A DNA stretch of 64,000 nucleotides, from the NCBI RefSeq assembly GCF_001633165.1, contig NZ_CP015418.1, positions 2,728,001 through 2,792,000 of the forward strand, given 5' to 3'. The notes beneath the pieces are model-generated. The model worked only from the letters and a program-made list of their open reading frames with translations, did not search any database and had not been told where the DNA came from. The position numbers and the translations under genes were made by a program. Each line of letters starts with the position of its first letter. Position 1 is the stretch's first letter. Shown piece by piece: positions 45,493 through 54,814 of the stretch. This stretch comes from Rhodovulum sulfidophilum DSM 1374. GTDB taxonomy: Bacteria; Pseudomonadota; Alphaproteobacteria; Rhodobacterales; Rhodobacteraceae.

Positions 45493-46272
45493 ATGCAGAT
45501 CGCGACATTCAACATCAACGGCGTCAAGGCCCGGCTGCAGACGGTGCTCGACTGGCTCGACGCGGCCGCGCCCGACGTCGCGCTGCTGCAGGAGATCAAG
45601 TCGGTCGACGAGGCCTTCCCGCGCGCGCCGTTCGAGGATCGCGGCTACAATCTGGAAACCCACGGCCAGAAGGGCTTCAACGGCGTCGCGATCCTGTCGA
45701 AATACCCGCTCGAGGATGTCCGGCGCGGCCTGCCCGGCGATGACGAGGACAGCCAGGCGCGCTGGATCGAGGCCACCGTGATCGACAAGCGCGCGGTCCG
45801 GCTCTGCGGGCTCTACCTGCCGAACGGCAATCCGGCGCCGGGGCCGAAATACGACTACAAGCTGGCCTGGATGGCGCGGCTCGAAGCCCGCGCGCGGGAA
45901 TTGCTGGCGACCGAGGAACCGCTGGTTCTGGCAGGCGATTACAACGTCATCCCGCAGGACGAGGATGCCGCCCGGCCCGAGGCCTGGGCCCGGGATGCGC
46001 TGGCCCTGCCGGAAACCCGCGCGGCCTTCCGCAGGCTGCTGAATCTCGGCTTCACCGAGGCCTTCCGCGCCCGGGAGCAGGGCCCGGGGCATTATTCGTT
46101 CTGGGATTACCAGGCCGGCGCCTGGAACCGGAATGACGGGATCCGCATTGATCACATGCTGCTCAGCCCGCAGGCGGCGGATCTGATGACCGGCTGCCGG
46201 ATCGAGACCGAGCTTCGGGCGGGCGAGAAGCCCTCCGATCACGTTCCGGTCTGGCTGAGCCTCGACGCCTGA
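45493..46272 (+). CDS. xthA: exodeoxyribonuclease III
   Basis: This 259-residue DNA repair enzyme cleaves at abasic sites and removes 3' blocks. Catalytic motifs are FNINGVKAR near residue 5, LLQEIKSVD near residue 35 with the metal-binding glutamate, LAGDYNVIPQDEDAARP near residue 149 and GIRIDHMLLSP near residue 216 with the general-base region. The final catalytic H is in SDHVPVWLSL near residue 250. The gene stands alone; GGAGG is close to the ATG. Confidence 0.96.
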   Translation: MQIATFNINGVKARLQTVLDWLDAAAPDVALLQEIKSVDEAFPRAPFEDRGYNLETHGQKGFNGVAILSKYPLEDVRRGLPGDDEDSQARWIEATVIDKRAVRLCGLYLPNGNPAPGPKYDYKLAWMARLEARARELLATEEPLVLAGDYNVIPQDEDAARPEAWARDALALPETRAAFRRLLNLGFTEAFRAREQGPGHYSFWDYQAGAWNRNDGIRIDHMLLSPQAADLMTGCRIETELRAGEKPSDHVPVWLSLDA

Positions 46273-46338
46273 GCCGCCCCGGGATCCTGATTAGCGACAA
46301 AGGGCGTCGTCCGGTCCGGCCCCGCGTCCGGACGCCGC

Positions 46339-47523
46339 TCAGCTTGCCGCCGGATAGCGCAGCGTGGCGTCGTAATCGTAAAGCCAGTCGAACCGGCGCA
46401 ACGCGGCCCCCGGCGCCATCATCCCGCCGATCCGAAGGGCGGTCTGGGCCGCGACCCGGAGCGGAGGAAAGCTCAGATGGTAGTTCCTTGCATTGCGCGA
46501 GGCCATCTCGACGATCCGCTGCGTGCGCGGGCGCCGCTCGGCCTGATAGGAGGCGAAGGCCGCCTCTGGCTCGGGATGGCGCGTCAAGGCCGCGGCCAGC
46601 ACCCAGGCATCCTCCAGCGCCATGTTCGCGCCCTGCGCCATGAAGGGCAGCGTCGGATGGGCGGCATCGCCCAGGATCGCCGACGAGCCGCGATACCAGC
46701 GTTCCGCCACCGGATGCCGGAACAGCCCCCACAGATTGACGCTGTGCACCTGCTCCAGCAGGCGCGGCACCTCGCCGCCGAAATCGGCAAAGACCGTGCG
46801 CATCCTGTCGGGATCGCCGGGCCGGTTCCAGCCCTCCTCGACCCAGGCCTCGCGCTCTTCCACGGCGACGATGTTGATCAGCTCGCCACCGCGCAGCGGA
46901 TAATGCACAAGATGCCGGTGCGGCCCCATATGGATATGGGCCTCTGCCGGGACGTGACCGCGGGCCGGAATCACCGCGCGCCAAGCCACCTGACCGGTGA
47001 AACCGGGCGCGACCGCCCCGTTCAGCGCAGCCCGCACCACCGAATGGAGCCCGTCCGCACCGATCACGATGTCGCTGCTGGACCGCGCCCCCTGCGCGGT
47101 GATCAATGCCGGCCGCGCGCCGTCGAAATCGAGCCGCGTGACCTCGTGCAACAGCCGGATCTGCACCCCCGCCGCCCGCGCGGCCCTTGCCAGGATGTCG
47201 ACCAGATCGGCGCGATGGACGAAGAAGTAATCCTTCGCCTGCCGCCCCAGATCAAGTTTCAGAACCCGGTTGCCATGGCGAAAGTCGCGCAACACCACCG
47301 CCCGGGCACGCCCGGACCGCGCGGCCAGCGCCTCGACAAGCCCGAGAGCCCGCAGCACCGCTACCCCGTTGGGACTGATCTGAAGCCCCGCGCCGACCTC
47401 GCGGATCGCGTCGGCGCGTTCCAGCACCACCACATCGGCGCCCTGCCGGGCCAGGGCCGTGGCGACCGCCAGCCCTGCGATGCCGGCCCCGAGCACCGTG
47501 ATCTTCCGATTGCCCAGCGACAT
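46339..47523 (-). CDS. FAD-dependent aromatic monooxygenase (salicylate hydroxylase-like)
   Basis: This 394-residue flavoprotein has the FAD-binding GAGIAGLAVATAL near residue 10, the DG motif in VIGADGLHSVVR near residue 157 and the GD motif in ILGDAAHPTLPFMAQGAN near residue 282. This is the PHBH-type class A monooxygenase layout, using NAD(P)H and oxygen to hydroxylate aromatic compounds. FFVHRADLVDIL near residue 104 fits salicylate or 3-hydroxybenzoate 6-hydroxylases; the substrate is not certain. The ATG at 47523 has AGAGG. It follows dksA by 48 bases on the same strand. Confidence 0.88.
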   Translation of the reverse strand: MSLGNRKITVLGAGIAGLAVATALARQGADVVVLERADAIREVGAGLQISPNGVAVLRALGLVEALAARSGRARAVVLRDFRHGNRVLKLDLGRQAKDYFFVHRADLVDILARAARAAGVQIRLLHEVTRLDFDGARPALITAQGARSSSDIVIGADGLHSVVRAALNGAVAPGFTGQVAWRAVIPARGHVPAEAHIHMGPHRHLVHYPLRGGELINIVAVEEREAWVEEGWNRPGDPDRMRTVFADFGGEVPRLLEQVHSVNLWGLFRHPVAERWYRGSSAILGDAAHPTLPFMAQGANMALEDAWVLAAALTRHPEPEAAFASYQAERRPRTQRIVEMASRNARNYHLSFPPLRVAAQTALRIGGMMAPGAALRRFDWLYDYDATLRYPAAS

Positions 47524-47571
47524 CCCGGCACCTCTTACACCTGGGCCATCCGGCCCGCACACGCGCCGCCG

Positions 47572-47994
47572 TCAGTCGTCGCGATGAACCTTTTCACGCC
47601 GCTCGTGCCGTTCCTGGGCCTCGAGGCTCAGGGTCGCGATCGGACGGGCATCGAGCCGCTTGAGAGAAATCGGCTCGCCGGTTTCCTCGCAATAACCGTA
47701 TTCACCCTCTTCGATCCGCCGAAGCGCCGCGTCGATCTTGGCAACCAGTTTGCGCTGCCGGTCCCGGGTCCGCAATTCCAGCGAGCGGTCGGTCTCTTCG
47801 CTGGCACGGTCGGCAATGTCGGGAATGTTGCGGCTCGAATCCTGGAGACCTTCCAGTGTCTCCCGGCTTTCGTTCATGAGGTCGTTCTTCCAGGCAATGA
47901 GCTTGCGGCGAAAATATTCAAGCTGGCGTTCGTTCATGAACGGTTCGTCCTCGGCGGGACGATAATCGTCGGGCAAGAAAACTTCGGTTTTCAT
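47572..47994 (-). CDS. dksA: RNA polymerase-binding transcription factor DksA (cysteine-poor type)
   Basis: This 140-residue protein enters the secondary channel of RNA polymerase with ppGpp. The coiled-coil tip motif DxxDxA is present as DIADRA at residues 59-64. Of the four zinc cysteines of E. coli DksA only one remains (C102); the others are T105, S123 and A126. Such a CTSA pattern is known from Pseudomonas DksA2, and the R. sphaeroides DksA homologue is also active without the full zinc site. AAGGAG precedes the ATG at 47994. It is followed by the FAD monooxygenase gene. Confidence 0.93.
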   Translation of the reverse strand: MKTEVFLPDDYRPAEDEPFMNERQLEYFRRKLIAWKNDLMNESRETLEGLQDSSRNIPDIADRASEETDRSLELRTRDRQRKLVAKIDAALRRIEEGEYGYCEETGEPISLKRLDARPIATLSLEAQERHERREKVHRDD

Positions 47995-48183
47995 CCCTGC
48001 TCCTTCTGCCGGGCCGGGTGAAACCTGTTTCATAATCATTCTCCCCCGGCGCATCTGGGCTCGCGTTTAGCCCAATCGCCGTATCGTGTCACGAGGTTTA
48101 TGGTCCCTTACATGCCGCTTGAAGCTTTGTGAAGGGGTGCTAGGGTCGCCCCCGATTTCAATGTATTGAAAGGCGGAATTGCG

Positions 48184-49023
48184 ATGAAATTCGGCTCTAC
48201 CGACGCCTATGTCGCGGCTGACGACCTGTCTGTCGCCGTGAATGCCGCAGTCACGCTGGAGCGCCCGCTGCTGGTGAAGGGCGAACCGGGGACCGGCAAG
48301 ACCGAGCTTGCGCGACAGGTTGCACAATCGCTGGGCATGCCGCTGATCGAGTGGCATATCAAATCCACGACCCGCGCCCAGCAGGGCCTGTACGAATACG
48401 ATGCGGTGAGTCGGCTGCGCGACAGCCAGCTCGGCGATGCCCGGGTGCATGACGTTGCCAACTACATCCGCCGCGGCAAGCTCTGGCAGGCCTTCGCCGC
48501 GCCCGGCCGGGTCGTGCTGCTGATCGATGAAATAGACAAGGCGGATATAGAATTTCCGAACGATCTTTTGCAGGAACTCGACCGGATGGAGTTTCATGTC
48601 TACGAGACCGGCGAAACCGTGAAAGCGCTGGAACGTCCGGTTGTCATAATTACGTCGAATAACGAAAAGGAATTGCCCGACGCATTCCTGCGCCGCTGTT
48701 TCTTCCACTATATCCGTTTCCCCGATCTCGACACGATGAAGAAGATCGTCGAGGTCCATCACCCGGGGATAAAGCAGGATCTCCTGCATGTCGCGCTGAC
48801 CCGCTTCTACGAGATCCGCGAGACCGACGGGCTGAAGAAGCGGCCCTCGACCTCCGAGGTACTCGACTGGCTCAAGCTGCTGCTGGCCGAGGACATGTCG
48901 TCCGAGGATCTGCGCAAGGAGGGCCGCTCGGCGCTGCCGAAGCTGCATGGCGCGCTTTTGAAGAACGAGCAGGACGTGCAGCTTTTCGAACGGCTGGCCT
49001 TCATGGCGCGGCGCGGGATCTAG
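48184..49023 (+). CDS. MoxR family AAA ATPase
   Basis: This 279-residue ATPase has Walker A KGEPGTGKTELA near residue 32, Walker B VVLLIDEIDKAD near residue 113, sensor 1 in VIITSNNEKELPDAFLRRC near residue 155 and the following arginine finger. MoxR ATPases are chaperone-like and usually work with a von Willebrand factor A protein encoded next to them to insert metals or assemble enzymes. This subtype (KSTTRAQQGLYEYDAVSRL) normally precedes a CoxE-type VWA gene, but here the next gene is the opposite-strand aroB. Its partner is either elsewhere or lost. Confidence 0.9.
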   Translation: MKFGSTDAYVAADDLSVAVNAAVTLERPLLVKGEPGTGKTELARQVAQSLGMPLIEWHIKSTTRAQQGLYEYDAVSRLRDSQLGDARVHDVANYIRRGKLWQAFAAPGRVVLLIDEIDKADIEFPNDLLQELDRMEFHVYETGETVKALERPVVIITSNNEKELPDAFLRRCFFHYIRFPDLDTMKKIVEVHHPGIKQDLLHVALTRFYEIRETDGLKKRPSTSEVLDWLKLLLAEDMSSEDLRKEGRSALPKLHGALLKNEQDVQLFERLAFMARRGI

Positions 49024-49081
49024 CCGCCCGCCCGCGTCTCCCGGCCCGTTCCGAGCGGCCGGGACCTGGCGCCGGGACGCT

Positions 49082-50197
49082 TCAGCGCCCGGCCAGCGCC
49101 TCGTCGAGCAGGTCGCGCAGTTGCCCGGCATCGACCTCGGGCGCAACGAAGGCCGCGCCGATCCCGCGGGCAAGAACGAAGCGCAGCTTGCCGTCCAGCA
49201 CCTTCTTGTCCTGCGCCATCAGCGCGATCAGAGCCTCGGCATCGGGCAGATCGCCCGGAATGTCGGCCAGATCCTTCTTCATCCCCATCGCGTCGAGATG
49301 GGCGCGCACCCGGCTGGGGTCCTCCTGCGAACAGAGCCCCATCCGCGCCGACAGCTCGAAGGCCAGCGCGCAGCCGATGGCGACGCCCTCGCCATGCAGC
49401 AGCCGGTCGGAATAGCCGGTCGCGGCCTCCAGCGCATGGCCGAAGGTATGGCCGAGGTTCAGAAGCGCGCGGTCGCCCTGCTCGGTCTCGTCGCGCTCGA
49501 CGATCCGCGCCTTCATCTCGCAGGACCGTTTCACCGCCGCGATCCGGGCCGCGGTATCGCCCCCCGCCAGCGCCGGGCCCTGCGCCTCGAGCCAGTCGAA
49601 GAAGGTCGCGTCGCCCAGAAGCCCGTATTTCACCACCTCGCCATAGCCCGCGAGGAAATCGCGCGGCGCGAGCGTCTCCAGCACGCCGGTATCGGCCAGG
49701 ACCAGCGCGGGCTGGTGGAAGGCGCCGATCAGGTTCTTGCCGCGGGGCGAGTTGATGCCGGTCTTGCCGCCGACCGAACTGTCGACCTGGGCCAGAAGCG
49801 TCGTCGGCACCTGCACGAAGCGCACGCCCCGGCGCAGCACGGCGGCGGCGAAGCCCGCCAGATCACCGATCACCCCGCCGCCAAGCGCGACCACGATATC
49901 GCGCCGCTCGATCTTCTCTTCGATCAGCCATTCGACGGCGCGGCCGAACTGTTCCCAGCATTTCGTCGCCTCGCCCGCGGGCAGCGCCAGCGCCGGCGCC
50001 TCGATGGGCCCGAGCCCGGCGCGGAAGGCCTCGAGATGCCGCGCCGCCACCGTCTCGTCGGTCAGGATCGCGACGCGCGGGCGTTGCAGCAGCGGCCCGA
50101 TCTCGGCCCCGGCCCGGGCCAGGAGCCCCTCGCCGATGCGGATGTCATACTCGCGCCCCGGCAGGGCCACATGCACCGTTTCAATCGTTGCGCTCAC
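49082..50197 (-). CDS. aroB: 3-dehydroquinate synthase
   Basis: This 371-residue NAD-dependent enzyme converts DAHP to 3-dehydroquinate, step two of the shikimate pathway. Motifs are DETV near residue 47, VALGGGVIGDLAGFAAAV near residue 103, PTTLLAQVDSSVGGKTGIN near residue 131 and the metal-binding histidines in LNLGHTFGHALEA near residue 247. The ATG overlaps the aroK stop by four bases. The upstream DAHP synthase lies at 8.7 kb of this window. Confidence 0.96.
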   Translation of the reverse strand: MSATIETVHVALPGREYDIRIGEGLLARAGAEIGPLLQRPRVAILTDETVAARHLEAFRAGLGPIEAPALALPAGEATKCWEQFGRAVEWLIEEKIERRDIVVALGGGVIGDLAGFAAAVLRRGVRFVQVPTTLLAQVDSSVGGKTGINSPRGKNLIGAFHQPALVLADTGVLETLAPRDFLAGYGEVVKYGLLGDATFFDWLEAQGPALAGGDTAARIAAVKRSCEMKARIVERDETEQGDRALLNLGHTFGHALEAATGYSDRLLHGEGVAIGCALAFELSARMGLCSQEDPSRVRAHLDAMGMKKDLADIPGDLPDAEALIALMAQDKKVLDGKLRFVLARGIGAAFVAPEVDAGQLRDLLDEALAGR

Positions 50198-50739
50198 GCC
50201 GCCTCCAATACGTCGGGCCGGGTCTTCAGCGCCTCGATCACGCGCCCGGCCATGTCCTCGACCGAATAGCCCGGATCGGCGCGGACGGCCAGATCGGCCT
50301 GCGCATAGACGGGCCGACGCTCATGGTAGAACCCGGCCAGCGTGGCATAGGGGTCCGGGGTGCGCAAAAGCGGCCGGGTATCCTTGTGCCGCACCCGCTG
50401 CCACAGCAGATCGAGACCGGCATCGAGCCAGACCGAGACCCCCAGCTCGGAAATGGCCTCGCGGTTCGCCGCCCCCATGAAGGCGCCGCCCCCGGTCGAC
50501 AGCACCCCCGGCGCCGAGCGCAGAAGCCGGGCGATCACCTCCGCCTCGCGGGCCCGGAAGAAGGCCTCGCCGTCGCGTGCGAAGATCTCGGGAATCGTCA
50601 TGTTGGCGGCTTTCACGATCTCGGCGTCGGAATCGAGAAAGGGCGCGCCGAGCCGCCGCGCCAGCGCCGTGCCGACCGCCGTCTTTCCCGCCCCCATCAG
50701 CCCGACCAGGACCACCGTCTTCTTCAGCTGTGTGCCCAC
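50194..50739 (-). CDS. aroK: shikimate kinase
   Basis: This enzyme phosphorylates shikimate with ATP. I set the start at the GTG at 50739 (VGTQLKKTVVLVG), with GGGAGG eight bases upstream, giving 181 residues. A frame beginning at an ATG at 50898 would add 53 atypical residues and overlap the divergent small gene. Walker A is GLMGAGKTAVG near residue 15, the shikimate-binding DSD near residue 38 and GGGAF near residue 85, and the lid arginine lies in DTRPLL near residue 122. It is co-transcribed with aroB, a standard pair. Confidence 0.94.
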   Translation of the reverse strand: MGTQLKKTVVLVGLMGAGKTAVGTALARRLGAPFLDSDAEIVKAANMTIPEIFARDGEAFFRAREAEVIARLLRSAPGVLSTGGGAFMGAANREAISELGVSVWLDAGLDLLWQRVRHKDTRPLLRTPDPYATLAGFYHERRPVYAQADLAVRADPGYSVEDMAGRVIEALKTRPDVLEAA

Positions 50740-50863
50740 CTGGGCAACCTCCCGCCACTGTTGTCGATTTCTGCCCCTGAATGGCGTGAACTCCGGAGAA
50801 ATGCCAGTTATAATCGGGCCAAAGCGGGAAACGCGCGAGCAGACCAAAAAAAGGCAGAGCAGC

Positions 50864-50998
50864 ATGGTGCGACTGATCAAGGCACTGTTTATCATCATTA
50901 TTCTCCTATTCCTCGGGCTGGTGGGCTTTGCCTATCTGGGCGACATGGACCCCGCGCAGCAGACGGTGACCGAAAGCCTGACGCTCGATGTCGACTAG
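50864..50998 (+). CDS. small single-span membrane protein
   Basis: This 44-residue protein consists of MVRLIKALF, a hydrophobic stretch of I, L, F and V to about residue 24, then a short polar tail (GDMDPAQQTVTESLTLDVD). It would span the inner membrane once with the tail in the periplasm. The next gene starts within its last codons (overlap 50988-50998), so it is translated together with the unknown exported protein and xerD. Function unknown. Confidence 0.7.
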   Translation: MVRLIKALFIIIILLFLGLVGFAYLGDMDPAQQTVTESLTLDVD

Positions 50999-52520
50999 CG
51001 CGCGCACCGCGGCACTGGTCGCGGGCGCCCTGGCATGGGCCGCGCCCGCGCTGGCCGAGCGGCCGCTTTCGGCGATCGACTGGCTGTCGGATTCGGTCGC
51101 GGCCACAGGCCCCCGGAGGCCCCCGCCCACCATCACCCCGGTGCCCGGCGCCGAGCCGATCACGGTCATGCCGCTGGGCACGACGCTGCTCGATGCGGTC
51201 GGATTGCTGCCGCCGCAGGTCAGCGGCTTGCCGCGCACCTTCTGGGGGCCGGGCGAGACCCAGGCCATCGCCCGCGCGGTGCGGGCCGAGCGGGTCGATA
51301 CCCTGCCCGCGGTACAGGCGCTTCTGGTCAAGCTGCTTCTGGCGGAACTCGACCCGCCGACCGGCGGCGGCCCCGACGGCCAGCTTCTGCTGGCGCGGCT
51401 CGACAAGCTGCTCGATCTGGGTGCGCTCGATCAGGCCCAGGCGCTGGTCGAACGCGCCGGCCCCACCGCGCCCTCGCTGTTCCGGCGCTGGTTCGACATC
51501 TCGCTGCTGACCGGGCAGGAGGACCGCGCCTGTTCGGCGATGCGCGCCAATCCGGGCATCGCGCCCACCTTCCCGGCGCGGATCTTCTGCCTTGCGCGCG
51601 GCGGCGACTGGAACGCGGCCGCCCTGACGCTGGAAACCGGGCTTGCGCTCGGCTTTGTCAAACCCGAGGAAGACGCGCTTCTGGCCCGCTTTCTTGACCC
51701 GGCGCTGGCCGAGGAGAGCGAGGCGCTGCGGCTGCCGACCCGGCCCTCGCCGCTGATCTTCCGGATGCGCGAGGCGATCGGCGAGCCGCTCTCGACCACC
51801 ACCCTGCCCGTTGCCTTCGCCCGTGCCGACATGCGCCCGACCGCCGGCTGGAAGGCGCGGATCGAGGCCGCCGAACGTCTGGCCCGGACCGGGGCGCTGG
51901 CGCCGAACGAGCTGCTCGGGGTCTGGACCGAGCGCAAGCCCGCCGCCTCGGGCGGGCTCTGGGACCGTGTTGCGGCCCTGCAGGCCTTCGATCTGGCGAT
52001 TCTGTCGGGCGAGCCCGATGCGGTGACCGAAACCCTCGCACCGGCCTGGAAGGCGATGGCCTCGGCCGAGCTCGAAGTGCCCTTCGCCCAGCTTTACGGG
52101 CCGCAGTTGGTCCGGATGAACCTGCCCGGCGCGACCGGAGCGCTGGCCTTCCGGATCGGGCTTCTCAGCGACGAATACGAGGCGCTGGCCCAGGGGCGCG
52201 AGCCGCAGACCAATGAAGAGGCCTTCCTGATCGGCATCGCCCGGGGCGGCGACTTGCAGGGGGTGCCGCCGCTCGGTTCGCTGGCCGCCGCGCTCCGGGA
52301 CGGGTTCGACCGGCCCGGGCTGGGGACCGGACCGTCGCGGCTGATCAAAGAGGGCCGGCTTGGCGAGGCGGTCCTTGCCGCCATCGACCTGCTGACCGAC
52401 GGCGCGCAGGGCGACATTCTCGACGTGACCCGCGGGCTCGGGCTGTTGCGCCGACTCGGGCTGGAGGATGCGGCCCGGAAATCGGCGCTGCAACTGATGC
52501 TGCTGGAGCGGCGCGGATGA
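50988..52520 (+). CDS. unknown exported helical-repeat protein
   Basis: This 510-residue protein has a signal peptide (residues 1-23, ending ALA) and a proline-rich linker (RRPPPTITPVPG). The rest is rich in alanine and leucine with repeated helix pairs, for example LLARLDKLLDLGALDQAQALVERAG near residue 130, resembling TPR-like or alpha-solenoid repeats. I do not recognise a family. It overlaps both the small membrane protein gene and xerD (ATGA), so it belongs to the same operon. A periplasmic scaffold role is only inferred. Confidence 0.78.
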   Translation: MSTSARTAALVAGALAWAAPALAERPLSAIDWLSDSVAATGPRRPPPTITPVPGAEPITVMPLGTTLLDAVGLLPPQVSGLPRTFWGPGETQAIARAVRAERVDTLPAVQALLVKLLLAELDPPTGGGPDGQLLLARLDKLLDLGALDQAQALVERAGPTAPSLFRRWFDISLLTGQEDRACSAMRANPGIAPTFPARIFCLARGGDWNAAALTLETGLALGFVKPEEDALLARFLDPALAEESEALRLPTRPSPLIFRMREAIGEPLSTTTLPVAFARADMRPTAGWKARIEAAERLARTGALAPNELLGVWTERKPAASGGLWDRVAALQAFDLAILSGEPDAVTETLAPAWKAMASAELEVPFAQLYGPQLVRMNLPGATGALAFRIGLLSDEYEALAQGREPQTNEEAFLIGIARGGDLQGVPPLGSLAAALRDGFDRPGLGTGPSRLIKEGRLGEAVLAAIDLLTDGAQGDILDVTRGLGLLRRLGLEDAARKSALQLMLLERRG

Positions 52521-53452
52521 CACCGGATGCCGCGCGCTGGATCTCGACCTTTCTCGAGGCCAAGGCCGCCGAACAGGATGCCACCGCCAATACCCAGCTT
52601 GCCTATGGCCGCGACCTGAAGGATTTCGCGGGTTTTCTCGACCGCCGTGGGGGACGTTTCGAGACCGCGGACGAGGCCGTCATCACCGCCTATCTCGTTG
52701 CCTGCGAGGCCGAGGGGCTGGCCAGGACGACGCGCGCGCGGCGGCTGTCCGCGATCAGGCAGCTTTACCGTTTCGCCTATGAGGAGGGCTGGCGCCCGGA
52801 CAATCCGGCGTTGCAGATCCGCGGCCCCGGAAGGACGCGACGGCTGCCGATGACGCTCAGCCATGACGAGGTCGAGAGGCTGATCGCGGCCGCGGGCCAA
52901 AGCCCCCGCGACGCGACCCGGAACGCCTGTCTGATGCAGGTGCTCTATGCGACCGGCATGCGCGTGAGCGAGCTGGTCACCTTGCCGGTGGCGGCGGCGC
53001 GGGGCGATCCGCGCATGCTGCTGGTCAGGGGCAAGGGCGGCAAGGAGCGGATGGTGCCGCTGACGCCCGGCGCGCGCGAGGCGCTGACCGCGTGGCTGGC
53101 CGAGCGCGACGCGGCAGAGGCGGCGGCAGAGGCCAGGGGGCTGCCCGCCAGCCGCTATCTCTTTCCGGGCCGCGGCCGGGACGGGCATCTGACCCGGCAC
53201 CGATTCTATGTGCTGATCAAGGAATTCGCGCTGGCGGGCGAGCTCGATCCGGCCCGGGTCACGCCGCATACGCTGCGTCATGCCTTCGCAACCCATCTTC
53301 TGGCCGGGGGGGCCGATCTGCGCGCGATCCAGACCCTGCTTGGCCATGCCGATGTTGCCACCACCGAAATCTACACCCATGTGCTGGACGAGAGGCTGCG
53401 CGAGCTGGTTCTGACGCATCACCCGCTGGCCCGCGACGCCGACCCGTCTTGA
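52517..53452 (+). CDS. xerD: site-specific tyrosine recombinase XerD
   Basis: This 311-residue recombinase resolves chromosome dimers at dif with XerC and FtsK. The N-terminal SAM-like domain spans residues about 1-95. The catalytic residues are R149 (ATGMRVSEL), K in RGKGGKERMVPL near residue 176, the HTLRHAFATHLL box near residue 257, a histidine in LLGHADVATTEIY and the nucleophile Y286. Length and order are normal, arguing for housekeeping XerD rather than a phage integrase. It is the end of an overlapping three-gene set, with a CorC/HlyC gene 54 bases downstream. Confidence 0.94.
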   Translation: MTPDAARWISTFLEAKAAEQDATANTQLAYGRDLKDFAGFLDRRGGRFETADEAVITAYLVACEAEGLARTTRARRLSAIRQLYRFAYEEGWRPDNPALQIRGPGRTRRLPMTLSHDEVERLIAAAGQSPRDATRNACLMQVLYATGMRVSELVTLPVAAARGDPRMLLVRGKGGKERMVPLTPGAREALTAWLAERDAAEAAAEARGLPASRYLFPGRGRDGHLTRHRFYVLIKEFALAGELDPARVTPHTLRHAFATHLLAGGADLRAIQTLLGHADVATTEIYTHVLDERLRELVLTHHPLARDADPS

Positions 53453-53506
53453 ACGGGGGCTCCCCTGCCCCCATAACCAGACGGACGGTCCCGAACAGAG
53501 AGATCC

Positions 53507-54814
53507 ATGGACAGCCCCACCGCGGTCGCAGATGCGGCCTTATTCATTTCCGCCAGCGCCATCATTGCCCTGCTGCTGATCTCGGCCTTCTTCTCCGGCT
53601 CGGAAACAGCGCTGACCGCCGCCTCGCGCGGCAAGCTCCGGGCCCGGGCCGACAAGGGCGAGATCGGCGCCCAGACCGCGCTCAACATCACCGAGGACAA
53701 CGAGCGCCTGATCGGCTCGGTGCTTCTGGGAAACAACTTCGTCAACATCCTCGCAACCTCGCTTGCGACCTCGCTTTTCACCCGAATCTTCGGCGATTCG
53801 GGCGTGGCGCTGGCAACGCTGGTGATGACGCTCGTGGTGCTGGTCTTCGCCGAGGTCCTGCCCAAGACCTATGCCATCACCAATCCCGAGACCGCCGCCT
53901 CGCGGGTGTCGCCGCTGATCCGGCTGATCATCCTGATCCTGTCGCCGGTCGTCAGCGCGGTGCGGGTGCTGGTGCGGCAGATCCTGGCGCTGTTCGGCGT
54001 CCGGGCCGATCCCGACAGCCAGATCATGGCGGTGCGCGACGAGATCGCCGGCGCGCTGCAGCTCGGCCATTCCGAGGGCGTGGTTGAAAAGGAAGACCGC
54101 GACCGCATCCTCGGCGCGCTCGATCTCGGCGACCGGACCGTCGAGGAGATCATGCTGCACCGCTCGCAGATCGAGGTGGTCGATGCCGACATGTCGCCAG
54201 AGGCGATCCTGTCGCAATGCCTCGAAAGCTCGCATACCCGGCTGCCGATCTACAAGGACGATCCCGAGAACATCATCGGCGTCATCCACGCCAAGGACCT
54301 TCTGCGGGCGGTCGAGCGGCTGATGCGGGGGCCCGAGGGCGCGCCCGAGAAGCTTTCGGAGATGCGCGTGCTCGAACTGGCGCGCAAGCCCTATTTCGTG
54401 CCCGACACCACCACGCTTGACGATCAGATGCGCGAATTCCTCCGTCGCCACACCCATTTTGCGCTGGTGGTCGACGAATATGGCGCGCTGAGGGGCCTGA
54501 TCACGCTGGAGGACATCCTCGAGGAGATCGTCGGCGAGATCACCGACGAGTTCGATGTCGACAGCGAGCGCCCGCTGCGCCGGAGCGAGGACGGGGCGGT
54601 TCTGGTCGACGGGGCGATGACGATCCGCGACCTGAACCGGGCGATGGACTGGAGCCTGCCCGACGATGAGGCCAATACCATCGCCGGGCTGGTGATCCAC
54701 GAAGCCCAGTCGATCCCGACCCCGGGTCAGGTCTTCTCGTTCCACGGCTTCCGGTTCGAGGTGTTGCAGCGTCAGGCGAACCGGATCACCCGGCTGAAGA
54801 TCCGTCCGCTGTAG
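53507..54814 (+). CDS. CorC/HlyC (CNNM) family protein with DUF21 and CBS domains
   Basis: This 435-residue membrane protein has a DUF21/CNNM domain with about four hydrophobic segments (residues 10-150, FFSGSETALTAASRG near residue 28), a tandem CBS pair (RLPIYKDDPENIIGVIHAKDLL near residue 245 and FALVVDEYGALRGLITLEDILEEIVGEI near residue 320) and a C-terminal CorC_HlyC domain (DDEANTIAGLVIHE near residue 385). Such proteins are implicated in magnesium or cobalt transport. AGAGA precedes the ATG. It follows xerD in the same direction. Confidence 0.92.
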   Translation: MDSPTAVADAALFISASAIIALLLISAFFSGSETALTAASRGKLRARADKGEIGAQTALNITEDNERLIGSVLLGNNFVNILATSLATSLFTRIFGDSGVALATLVMTLVVLVFAEVLPKTYAITNPETAASRVSPLIRLIILILSPVVSAVRVLVRQILALFGVRADPDSQIMAVRDEIAGALQLGHSEGVVEKEDRDRILGALDLGDRTVEEIMLHRSQIEVVDADMSPEAILSQCLESSHTRLPIYKDDPENIIGVIHAKDLLRAVERLMRGPEGAPEKLSEMRVLELARKPYFVPDTTTLDDQMREFLRRHTHFALVVDEYGALRGLITLEDILEEIVGEITDEFDVDSERPLRRSEDGAVLVDGAMTIRDLNRAMDWSLPDDEANTIAGLVIHEAQSIPTPGQVFSFHGFRFEVLQRQANRITRLKIRPL

